From Kutzneria kofuensis (GTDB lineage Bacteria; Actinomycetota; Actinomycetes; Mycobacteriales; Pseudonocardiaceae), in assembly GCF_014203355.1 (NCBI RefSeq), contig NZ_JACHIR010000001.1:6450038-6514037 (forward strand): DNA of 64,000 bases, given 5' to 3'. Every line of letters starts with the position of its first letter. Within the stretch, counting starts at the first letter, position 1. The notes under the pieces were generated by a model. It saw nothing but the letters and a program-made list of their open reading frames with translations. It made no database searches and had not been told where the DNA came from. Shown here piece after piece: positions 8,014 to 15,529 of this stretch. The position numbers and the translations under genes are program-made.

Positions 8014-11000
8014 TCAGGCGGTCAGGGTGCTGCACTGGCCGGCGGCGGGGCCGGCGACGGTGTCGGGGAGGCCGTTGTCGGAGGGCGCCGGGGAATTCCC
8101 GGTGCACGACAGCGGACCGCCGACCGAGGTGGAGGTGACGACGGTGCCGGCGTTGCCGGTGAGGGACACGGGACCGTCGACGCGAGCGGTCTCGAGGCTG
8201 GTCTCACCGGTGGTGCCGACAACGCTGACCGGACCCGACACGTGAGTGCCGAGCAACACCACCGCGGCGGCGTTGGCGGCCGTGACGGGGCCGGTGATGG
8301 CGCCGCCGAAGGCGTAGAGGGAAGCGCCGGGCGACACGGTGACGGGGCCGTTGACGGTGCCGGTCAGGCAGGTCACGCCCTTGACGGTCAGCGGACCGTT
8401 GGTGGCGCCGTCGATGGTGGTTCCACACACGGGGTTCGGCTTGCCGAGAAGCTCCACTTCGGACAGGACGCCGGTCGAACCGAGCTCGAGACGGTAGTAG
8501 CTGTACCGCCCGACCTTGGCCACGCCGAACGCCTTGGTCTGCCGGGCATCGGTGAACTTGACCCCGCTGCGCTGGTCGATGGTGGTCCACGTCTTGCCGT
8601 CGTAGGAACCCTTGAGCGCCCAGCTCGACGGAGCCGAAGCCGCCTGGGAGCCCGAGGTCAGCGTGTACATCTGCACCCGCTGGGTCGGGTCGGAGGGCTG
8701 CACCTGAACCGGCGAGTCCACAGTGGACTGCGTGTTCGACGTGTTGTCGAACAGCGCCCCCTGCTTGGGATCGGTCAGGTCGTGCAGCGGCTGCGCGACG
8801 GCATCGCCCTGGGTGATCGACACCGGCGCGTCACCGACGCCGCTGCCCCACTTGGACGGCTTGGGGCCCATGTCGAAGTCCAGCGTGCCGCCGGCGGCGA
8901 GCAGGCTGTTCGGCAGGTACGTCCTGTCGTACGCCTTGCCGTTGACCTTCAGCCCCTGCACGTACACGTTCTTGGCGTTGTTCTTCGGCGCGTTGATCAC
9001 CAGCGACTTGCCGTTCTCCAGGTGGATGGTCGCCTTGGTGAACAGCGGGGAGCCGACGGCGTAGTCGCCGCTGCCCATCGCCAGCGGGTAGAAGCCCAGC
9101 GCGCTGAAGATGTACCACGCGGACATCTCGCCGTTGTCCTCGTCGCCGGGATAGCCCTGCCCGTCCTCGCTGCCGGTGTACAGCCGCGACAGCGCCTCCC
9201 GCACGTACTGCTGCGCCTTCCACGGCTGGCCGGCGTAGTCGTACATGTAGATGATGTGGTGCGACGGCTGGTTGCTCGCCCCGTACTGCCCCATCCGCAC
9301 GTCACGGGCCTCCACCATCTCGTGGATGGTGCCGCCGTAGGAACCGGGGAACTTGGCCGTCTCCGGCGTGGAGAAGAACTGGTCGAGCTTGGCCGCGAGC
9401 TTGTCCTTGCCGCCGTACAGGTTGGCCAGGCCCTGGCCGTCCTGCGGCACCGAGAAGGCCATGTTCCAGCCGTCGGTCTCGGTGTAGTCGCCGCCCCACA
9501 CCCGCGGGTCGTAGCCGGCGGTCGGGGTGTGCTCGCTGCCGTCGGGGTTGCGGCCCTGGAAGAAGCTCACCGACGGGTCGAACAGGTTCACGTAGTTCTG
9601 CGCCCGGTTGAGGAAGTACTGGTAGTTGTCCGCGTACTCCTGCCGGCGTGGGTCGTTCGGCTTGGCCTTGTCCAGCAACGCCTTGGACATCTGCGCGATG
9701 CCGTAGTCGTTGACGTAGCCCTCCATCGCCCACGAGAAGCCCTCGCCGGTGGCGGTCGAGGTGTAGCCGAGGAAGTTGGACGTGTCCAGACCCTTGCGGC
9801 CGACGCCGGAGGAGGTCGGCGCGACGGTGGCGTTCTTCACCGCGGCGTCGTAGGCCGCCTGCACGTCGAAGTTGTTGATCCCCTTGACGTACGCGTCGGC
9901 GAAGGCGACATCGGAGCTGGTGCCGGTCATCAGGTCCGCGTAGCCGGGCGAGGACCAGCGCGAGGTCCAGCCGCCGTCCTTGTACTGCTGCACGAAGCCG
10001 TCGATCATCTTGCCGGCCATGCTCGGCGTCAGCAGCGAGTACGCGGGCCACGTGGTCCGGGCGGTGTCCCAGAACCCGTTGTTCACGTACATCGTGCCGT
10101 CGCCGATCTTCGCGCCGGTCTGCGTCGGCGTGTTCGCGCCGACGGCCGGCGACACCGGGCTGGCGTACTTGTACACCGGCTTGTCGGCGGTGCCGACGTT
10201 CTCGTACGCCTCGTTGGGGTACAGGAACAGCCGGTACAGGTTGGAGTACAGCGTCACCAGCTGGTCCTGGCTGGCGCCCTGCACGGTGATCACGCCCAGC
10301 TGCTTGTCCCACGCCTGCTGCGCCCGCGCCCGCACCGAGTCGAACGTGTCGGAGGCGGAGATCTCCTGCTCCAGGTTCTTCTTGGCCTGGTCGACGCTGA
10401 TCAGCGAGGTCGCGATCCGCATCGTGACGACCTTGTCCGCGCTGGTGTCGAACTGGAAGTAGCCGGTCACGTTGTCCCGGCCGGCGCCGGTGATCTTCGC
10501 GCCCGCGGTGACGGGCTTGTCGACCGTGGCGTAGACGAACATTCGCGTGGCGCCGGTGGAAAGCCCGCTGCGGACGTCGGAATAGCCGGTGGCGACGCCG
10601 TTGGCCGGGTCGAGGGTGAGCCCACCGGAGTTGTTGACGTTGTCGAAGTCCACGACGGACTGGTTGCCGGTGAAGGTGAACCGGAACACCGCGGCGTGGT
10701 CGGTCGGCGTGATCTCGGTGCGCATCCCGTTCTGGAACCTGACCGAGTAGTAGTCCGGCTGCGCGATCTCGTCGTTGTGGCTGAAGGCCAGCGCCCGGGC
10801 GTTGCGGTCGGCGGTCGGATTCCCGTCCTCCGGCATCACCTGGAACGTCTGCCGGTCACCCATCCACGGGCTCGGCTCGTGGCTGGCCGCGAACGCCTGC
10901 AGCGTCGGCAGGTTCTGCGCGTTGTTGGCCTTCGCGTACTGGTACAGCCAGTCCTGCGAGCCGGCGTTGGTCATCGGCGTCCAGAAGTTGAAGCCGTGCG

Positions 11001-12255
11001 GCACCGCCGTCGCCGGGAAGTTGTTGCCACGCGAGAAGGAGCCGCTGGCGTTGGTGCCGCGCACCGTGCTGACGTAGTCGGTCAGGTGCGCGTAGTTCGG
11101 CTGCGCCGGGTTGCCGGCGATCTTGATGTCGTCGACCCAGCCGGAGAACGCGCCCGGGCCGGTCGGCTTGTCGTAGCCGATCAGGATGCGCTTGATCGTC
11201 TTACCCGCGGCGACCGTGCCGATGGTGGACGCGATGTGGTTCCACTGGTTGGTGTACAAGGACTTCGACGCGCCCTGCCCCTGCGGCGACAGGGTGAAGC
11301 CGTGCTGGTCGAGCGCGCCGAGCTGGCTCAGGTAGGTGCCGTCGTCGAAGGCCAGGTCGACGGCCGCGTAGGTGCTGGTGTAGTCCGGGTCGTCGCCGAT
11401 CAGCTCGGGGAAGATCTGGTACGACAGCTGGGTGTTCGGCGTGACGGCCAGGTCGACGTCGAAGATCTTGTTGTACGAGTAGGCGTGCCCGGCCACGAGG
11501 TGGCTGCCGGCGTAGCGGAACGACCTGACGCCGGTGAAGCCGGCGTTGGCCTTGGAGTTGTAGCCGCCGCTGGGGCCCTTGCCGGCGAAGCTGCGCATGG
11601 TGGGCGGCGGCGGGGTGGAGCCGACCTCCTGGATCAGCTGCACCTCGGCGAGCTGCACGATCGGGTCGCCGTGGTTCTGCGTGATGTCCAGCCGGTAGTA
11701 GAGGTACGCGGTGGTGTTGGCCAGCTTGTACGACTTGGTCTGCTGGCGTTCCTCGAAGCTCTGCCCGTTCTGGGTGTCCAGCGCGGTCCAGTGCTGGCCG
11801 TCCTGCGAGCCGGACAGCGTCCACTGCTGCGGGTCCCGGCCGGGCGCGTCGTTCGCCGACGTCAGCGCGTACTGGATCACCGCGATCGGCTCGGACAGCT
11901 GGAACTGCGCCCAGCCGGTGCTGGTGAAGGTCAGCCACTTCGTGTTGACGTTGCCGTCGACGAGGTTCTCCTTGACCTCGCCGCCGCCGTCGTTCTGCGA
12001 GTTGGCCTGGACGTCGACAACCTTGTCATCGACGTTGCCGGGGATGGTCGACGCGTCCGCCCCGTTCACGCCGGCGGCCCGCGGCGTGCCGGCCGCGTCC
12101 GTCTCGACGGTGTCGGTCCAGGTCGGCTGCGGGTCGCCCGCCTCGAACGAGGAGGAGAAGTCGGTGGCGCCCGCCGCGGACGCCACCGCCGGGACAGTTG
12201 CTGTGAGCCCTGCTATCAACGCCGTACTGAGCAGCAGTAACCACAGTCGTCTCAT
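8014..12255 (-). CDS. Secreted GH92 alpha-mannosidase with discoidin domains and a C-terminal repeat domain
   Basis: A 1413-residue exported enzyme. Order: signal peptide (1-27), an F5/8 type C (discoidin/CBM32-like) domain at about 75-210, a jelly-roll domain at about 225-390, the GH92 catalytic region from VRGTNASGSFSRG near 400 to about 1125, a second discoidin-like domain at about 1140-1275, and a C-terminal stretch of short GPVTV/GPVSL repeats. DEDNGEMSAWYIFSALGFYP near residue 1038 matches the GH92 acid-region motif, with Asp where the family usually has Asn before Glu. GH92 enzymes are calcium-dependent exo-mannosidases, most often alpha-1,2. The ATG follows GAGGACT. A 14-bp palindrome upstream is a likely operator. 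Confidence 0.92.
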   Translation of the reverse strand: MRRLWLLLLSTALIAGLTATVPAVASAAGATDFSSSFEAGDPQPTWTDTVETDAAGTPRAAGVNGADASTIPGNVDDKVVDVQANSQNDGGGEVKENLVDGNVNTKWLTFTSTGWAQFQLSEPIAVIQYALTSANDAPGRDPQQWTLSGSQDGQHWTALDTQNGQSFEERQQTKSYKLANTTAYLYYRLDITQNHGDPIVQLAEVQLIQEVGSTPPPPTMRSFAGKGPSGGYNSKANAGFTGVRSFRYAGSHLVAGHAYSYNKIFDVDLAVTPNTQLSYQIFPELIGDDPDYTSTYAAVDLAFDDGTYLSQLGALDQHGFTLSPQGQGASKSLYTNQWNHIASTIGTVAAGKTIKRILIGYDKPTGPGAFSGWVDDIKIAGNPAQPNYAHLTDYVSTVRGTNASGSFSRGNNFPATAVPHGFNFWTPMTNAGSQDWLYQYAKANNAQNLPTLQAFAASHEPSPWMGDRQTFQVMPEDGNPTADRNARALAFSHNDEIAQPDYYSVRFQNGMRTEITPTDHAAVFRFTFTGNQSVVDFDNVNNSGGLTLDPANGVATGYSDVRSGLSTGATRMFVYATVDKPVTAGAKITGAGRDNVTGYFQFDTSADKVVTMRIATSLISVDQAKKNLEQEISASDTFDSVRARAQQAWDKQLGVITVQGASQDQLVTLYSNLYRLFLYPNEAYENVGTADKPVYKYASPVSPAVGANTPTQTGAKIGDGTMYVNNGFWDTARTTWPAYSLLTPSMAGKMIDGFVQQYKDGGWTSRWSSPGYADLMTGTSSDVAFADAYVKGINNFDVQAAYDAAVKNATVAPTSSGVGRKGLDTSNFLGYTSTATGEGFSWAMEGYVNDYGIAQMSKALLDKAKPNDPRRQEYADNYQYFLNRAQNYVNLFDPSVSFFQGRNPDGSEHTPTAGYDPRVWGGDYTETDGWNMAFSVPQDGQGLANLYGGKDKLAAKLDQFFSTPETAKFPGSYGGTIHEMVEARDVRMGQYGASNQPSHHIIYMYDYAGQPWKAQQYVREALSRLYTGSEDGQGYPGDEDNGEMSAWYIFSALGFYPLAMGSGDYAVGSPLFTKATIHLENGKSLVINAPKNNAKNVYVQGLKVNGKAYDRTYLPNSLLAAGGTLDFDMGPKPSKWGSGVGDAPVSITQGDAVAQPLHDLTDPKQGALFDNTSNTQSTVDSPVQVQPSDPTQRVQMYTLTSGSQAASAPSSWALKGSYDGKTWTTIDQRSGVKFTDARQTKAFGVAKVGRYSYYRLELGSTGVLSEVELLGKPNPVCGTTIDGATNGPLTVKGVTCLTGTVNGPVTVSPGASLYAFGGAITGPVTAANAAAVVLLGTHVSGPVSVVGTTGETSLETARVDGPVSLTGNAGTVVTSTSVGGPLSCTGNSPAPSDNGLPDTVAGPAAGQCSTLTA

Positions 12256-12307
12256 GACGTCGAGTCCTCCCGGTGCGCCGTTGCCTGGGCGACAGCGAAA
12301 CCGGGTG

Positions 12308-12321
12308 TGACATCGATGTCA
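12308..12321. promoter_or_regulatory. Candidate LacI-type operator upstream of GH92
   Basis: TGACATCGATGTCA is a perfect 14-bp palindrome with a central CG, the form expected for LacI-family regulators. It lies 53-66 bp before the GH92 start, and on the minus strand overlaps a TTGACA that could serve as -35. No LacI gene is adjacent; the nearest in the window is at 23-24 kb. Confidence 0.5.
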
Positions 12322-12349
12322 AGAATCTGTCCTGTTTCCTGTCCGGACG

Positions 12350-13195
12350 TTACTTCTTCTTGAGGTGCGGCAGCATCCCGGCCTCGATCACGGCCTGCGC
12401 CAGCGGTTTGCCCACCTCGACCAGGCGTTCCACGCCGTCCTCGCCGAGCGCCGCGTACGCCGGCTCGGCCAGCCGGTCGGTGAGGTCCTCGACGTGTTGC
12501 CGCTGCGCGCGACCCTCTTCGGTGAGCGCGAGTTCCTCGCCCGGCTCGAGAATCTTGCGCTCCTGCAGCACGGTCACGGCCGCGGCCCAGTCCTCTTCGC
12601 TCCACTGCCGGGTCTTGCGCAGCGCCTTCGCCGGCAGGTAGCCGGTCGCGGCGTGCACGACGAGCGCCTCCAGCCCGGTCAGTTCGGCCGTGACGAGGGC
12701 GGCGATGTGGCCGTCGCCGCGGAATTCCCGCAGCAGCGTCTGGGCGTGGAACAGTTCGAGGTGCGGCTCCGTCGGCCAGGGGAGCGCGGCGTGGGCGGCG
12801 AACAGCGGGCGTCCCTCCAGCCGTTGGCACGCCGCCTCGGCCGCTTTGCGGGTCAGCGCCGCGGTTTCCGCGACGGCGTCCGTACCGATCAAGTCGCCCA
12901 GTCCGCGGCGCAGCGCGGCGTCGGCGGCGTCGAGCCGGGCGGCGAGCACCTGCTCGGGCGTGGCCTTCTCCCACGCGGCCGGGATGTTGAGGCGCACGAA
13001 GGCCGGGTTGAAGTTGTAGAAGGTGGCGATCACGGTCTCCGCCGACGCCCGGCCGAACGCCGCCGAGCGGGACGCGAAGTAGCCGGCCCCGCCGTGCAGG
13101 CCCAGCGCCTCGAAGCGCTCGTGCGCCTCCGGCGCGAAGTAGATGAAGCCGTGCAGCGGCTCGATCGTCTGCCAGGCCCTGCGTCCGAACGTCAT
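12350..13195 (-). CDS. SCO6745/SalK-family protein
   Basis: A 281-residue soluble protein recognised as the actinobacterial SCO6745/SalK-like family by its N-terminal WQTIEPLHGFIYFAPEA, the FYNFNPAFVR segment and a C-terminal winged-helix-like part (LTGLEALVVHAATGYLP, ALTEEGRAQRQHVE). Its biochemical role is not settled; the tail may bind DNA or mediate dimerisation. ATG 13195 follows GGGAGG; an upstream GTG at 13225 is less likely. It begins 26 bp after the ArsR gene, so the two probably form one operon. Confidence 0.75.
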   Translation of the reverse strand: MTFGRRAWQTIEPLHGFIYFAPEAHERFEALGLHGGAGYFASRSAAFGRASAETVIATFYNFNPAFVRLNIPAAWEKATPEQVLAARLDAADAALRRGLGDLIGTDAVAETAALTRKAAEAACQRLEGRPLFAAHAALPWPTEPHLELFHAQTLLREFRGDGHIAALVTAELTGLEALVVHAATGYLPAKALRKTRQWSEEDWAAAVTVLQERKILEPGEELALTEEGRAQRQHVEDLTDRLAEPAYAALGEDGVERLVEVGKPLAQAVIEAGMLPHLKKK

Positions 13196-13221
13196 TTCGC
13201 CTCCCATACCGACCGGTCGGT

Positions 13222-13563
13222 TCACTCTATCGGAGGCTGATGTTTCTGGCGTTTACCCCGGGCGATCTCGGTGGCCAGCGCGTCCAGCGGCTGTCGCCAG
13301 AACCGCCGGTAGCGGTCCAGCCAGCCGTCGATCTCCTGCAGCGGGGTCGGGTCCACGGCGTAGAGGCGCCGGGTCCCGTCGGCGCGGACCGTGGTGAAGC
13401 CGTTCTCCCGCAGCACGCGCAGGTGCTGTGAGACGCCGGGCTGGGAGATGCCGAACTCCTCCCTGATCACCGCCGTGACCTGGCCCGAGGTCAGTTCCCC
13501 GTCGGCGAGCAGCTCCAGGATGCGGCGGCGGACCGGGTCGCCGAGAACGTCGAACGCGTGCAC
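13222..13563 (-). CDS. ArsR-type winged-helix repressor
   Basis: A 113-residue regulator with the ArsR core (FDVLGDPVRRRILELLADGELTSG, recognition helix ISQPGVSQHLRVLRENGF, wing RRLYAVDP). No metal-binding Cys motif is seen, so it is probably of the non-metal subgroup. The GTG at 13563 gives the usual family length. The alternative ATG at 13608 would translate through a TTATATAA element that looks regulatory. It is first in an operon with the SCO6745-like gene and divergent from the secreted lectin gene. Confidence 0.85.
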   Translation of the reverse strand: MHAFDVLGDPVRRRILELLADGELTSGQVTAVIREEFGISQPGVSQHLRVLRENGFTTVRADGTRRLYAVDPTPLQEIDGWLDRYRRFWRQPLDALATEIARGKRQKHQPPIE

Positions 13564-13586
13564 GGTCCGACCATGACACCGCCCAC

Positions 13587-13594
13587 TTATATAA
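13587..13594. promoter_or_regulatory. TTATATAA element upstream of the ArsR gene
   Basis: An isolated AT-rich 8-bp palindrome 24-31 bp before the preferred ArsR start. It could be the -10 region or an autoregulatory site; the surrounding DNA is GC-rich. Confidence 0.35.
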
Positions 13595-13631
13595 CGCAAC
13601 CCTGGCATAACGCCGGCCTGGGCGTTCTACC

Positions 13632-13672
13632 TGAGTGGCTTACGTGCCTCCAGGAGGCAAACAAGCCACTCA
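13632..13672. repeat. Strong hairpin between divergent promoters
   Basis: Outer stem TGAGTGGCTT (13632-13641) with AAGCCACTCA (13663-13672), plus an inner TGCCTCC-A-GGAGGCA (13645-13659). It looks like a terminator but sits upstream of two divergent genes, so it terminates neither neighbour. It may insulate the promoters or stop antisense transcription. Confidence 0.55.
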
Positions 13673-13712
13673 CGTGCCCCGGGTGCTGCTCTGAACGGGT
13701 GACGTCGGGGGA

Positions 13713-13737
13713 ATTGTTAGAGAACTTTCCTAACAAT
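13713..13737. promoter_or_regulatory. Candidate operator of the secreted lectin gene
   Basis: ATTGTTAG (13713-13720) and CTAACAAT (13730-13737) form an 8-9-8 inverted repeat about 75-100 bp before the start codon. The AT-rich dyad stands out sharply. I recall similar GTTAG...CTAAC elements before other actinobacterial exported hydrolases, but could not check this. Confidence 0.45.
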
Positions 13738-13811
13738 ATTGACGTGACCCGTCCGCCGGGCGGAGTCTTCCCCCACCCCGCCGCCGCGTCCGCCCTGACC
13801 CCGGAGGCACC

Positions 13812-15431
13812 ATGAGTCGGCGCAGGCTCGCCACGTCCGTGGCGACCGCTGTCCTCGTCGTCTTGTCCGCGCTGGCCGCGCTGTTCAGCAGCGTGACCGC
13901 GGAGGCGGCGACCACCGATCAGACGTTCCTGACCTTCTACGGCTGGTGGGACAACACCCCGCCGGGCGGCGACATCTCGTATCCGCAGATCCACGACACC
14001 GCCGGCGGCGTCGGCAGCTACGACGACCCGATCACGTTCGCCACCGACAGCGGCGAGTACAAGCCCGGCACCAAGGTGTGGGTCCCGCGCGTGCGCAAGT
14101 ACTTCATCATGGAGGACAGCTGCGAGGAGTGCAGCGCCGACTGGAACGGCAAGGGCCCCAACGGCGGCCCCAAGCTGCACCACATCGACCTGTGGCTGGG
14201 CGGCAAGGGCGGCAACGCGATGGACGCCATCGACTGCGAGGACGCCCTCACCCACTACAACTCCGACAACACGCCGACCATGGAGCCGGTGGTGGTCAAC
14301 CCGCCGTCGAACGAGGACTACGACTCGACGCCGATCTTCAACACCAAGACCGGCGCCTGTTACGGCGGCGCGCAGCCGAACAAGACCGTCGGCTCGTACA
14401 AGAACAACTCGACCGGCTCGTGTATCGACGACCCGGGCAACAGCTCGACCAGCGGCACCGCGCTGAAGACCGCCGCCTGCAACGGATCCGCCGAGCAGAC
14501 GTTCACCTTCCACGGCGCGTTCCTGGTCATCAACAACCTGTGCGCGACGATCTCCGGCAGCACCGTCAAGCTGGGCAAGTGCGACGGCGGGCCGAACAGC
14601 CAGCTGTCCATCAACCCGGACGGCACCATCAACGACATCCAGAGCGGCAAGAAGTGCTTCCGCGACTCCGGCGGCTCGCTGACGACCGGCAGCTGCTCCG
14701 GCACGGTGAGCAAGTGGACCTTCAGCCCTGCCGGGCAGGCGGGCCTGAACGTCGCGGTGAACCCGGCGTCGGCCTCGGTCAAGGCCGGCGCCTCGACGAC
14801 CGCCACGGTGGCGGTCACCGGCGGTAAGGGGAATGTGGCGCTGTCGGCGACGGGCGTGCCGGCGGGCGTGACCGTGACATTCGACCCCGCCTCGGTTTCC
14901 GGTAGCGGCAACTCCACGATGACCGTGGCGGCGTCGGACACCGCGAAGTCGGGCACGTTCACCGTGGTCGGCACCGTCGGCTCGGAAAGCAAGTCGGCCA
15001 CGTTCACGCTGACGGTGAGCACCGGCGGCGGCTCGTCCTCGTTGCTCTCGCAGGGAAAGACCGCGACTTCGTCCTCTGTGGAGTCTTCGACGTACGCGGC
15101 GGCCAAGGCCTTCGACGGCAACCTGACGTCCACCCGCTGGGCCAGCAAGGAAGGCTCGGATCCGCAGTGGCTGCAGGTCGACCTCGGCGCCACGCACAGC
15201 GTCACCGAGGTGAAGCTGACGTGGGAGGCGGCGTACGGCAAGTCGTACACCGTCCAGACCTCCGACGACGGCACGACCTGGACGACGATCTACAGCACCA
15301 CCACCGGCAACGGCGGAACCGACGACCTCACGGGATTGGCGGGATCCGGCCGGTACGTGCGGATGAACGGCACCGCCCGCGGCACCAGCTACGGCTACTC
15401 GCTCTACGAGATGCAGGTCTACGGTTCCTAA
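13812..15431 (+). CDS. Secreted multidomain carbohydrate-binding protein
   Basis: A 539-residue exported protein. A signal peptide (1-33, ending TAEA) is followed by an unrecognised N-terminal module (about 35-190) with conserved Cys (DSCEECSADWNG) and VWVPRVRKYFIMED, reminiscent of a barwin/expansin double-psi barrel. Next come a ricin-type beta-trefoil (about 195-310), an Ig-like linker domain (about 315-405) and a C-terminal F5/8 type C domain (about 415-539, RWASKEGSDPQWLQVDLG). GGAGG precedes the ATG by 5 nt. Two sugar-binding modules imply action on a polysaccharide or glycoprotein; a catalytic role for the N-terminal module is only a guess. Confidence 0.82.
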   Translation: MSRRRLATSVATAVLVVLSALAALFSSVTAEAATTDQTFLTFYGWWDNTPPGGDISYPQIHDTAGGVGSYDDPITFATDSGEYKPGTKVWVPRVRKYFIMEDSCEECSADWNGKGPNGGPKLHHIDLWLGGKGGNAMDAIDCEDALTHYNSDNTPTMEPVVVNPPSNEDYDSTPIFNTKTGACYGGAQPNKTVGSYKNNSTGSCIDDPGNSSTSGTALKTAACNGSAEQTFTFHGAFLVINNLCATISGSTVKLGKCDGGPNSQLSINPDGTINDIQSGKKCFRDSGGSLTTGSCSGTVSKWTFSPAGQAGLNVAVNPASASVKAGASTTATVAVTGGKGNVALSATGVPAGVTVTFDPASVSGSGNSTMTVAASDTAKSGTFTVVGTVGSESKSATFTLTVSTGGGSSSLLSQGKTATSSSVESSTYAAAKAFDGNLTSTRWASKEGSDPQWLQVDLGATHSVTEVKLTWEAAYGKSYTVQTSDDGTTWTTIYSTTTGNGGTDDLTGLAGSGRYVRMNGTARGTSYGYSLYEMQVYGS

Positions 15432-15529
15432 GTGCACAGTTGCGTGCCTGATAGTCCTATGTGGGCTCGGGCGCGCGGCAACTCCTGATTTGGTGGCGGT
15501 AGCCCCGCGCCAGCCTAGGAGTAACCGCG

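Noticed and set aside
7903-12240. A 1445-codon plus-strand open frame opposite the GH92 gene
   Set aside because: Val/Gly/Arg/His-rich composition typical of a mirror frame in GC-rich DNA; the minus strand carries a signal peptide and GH92 motifs.
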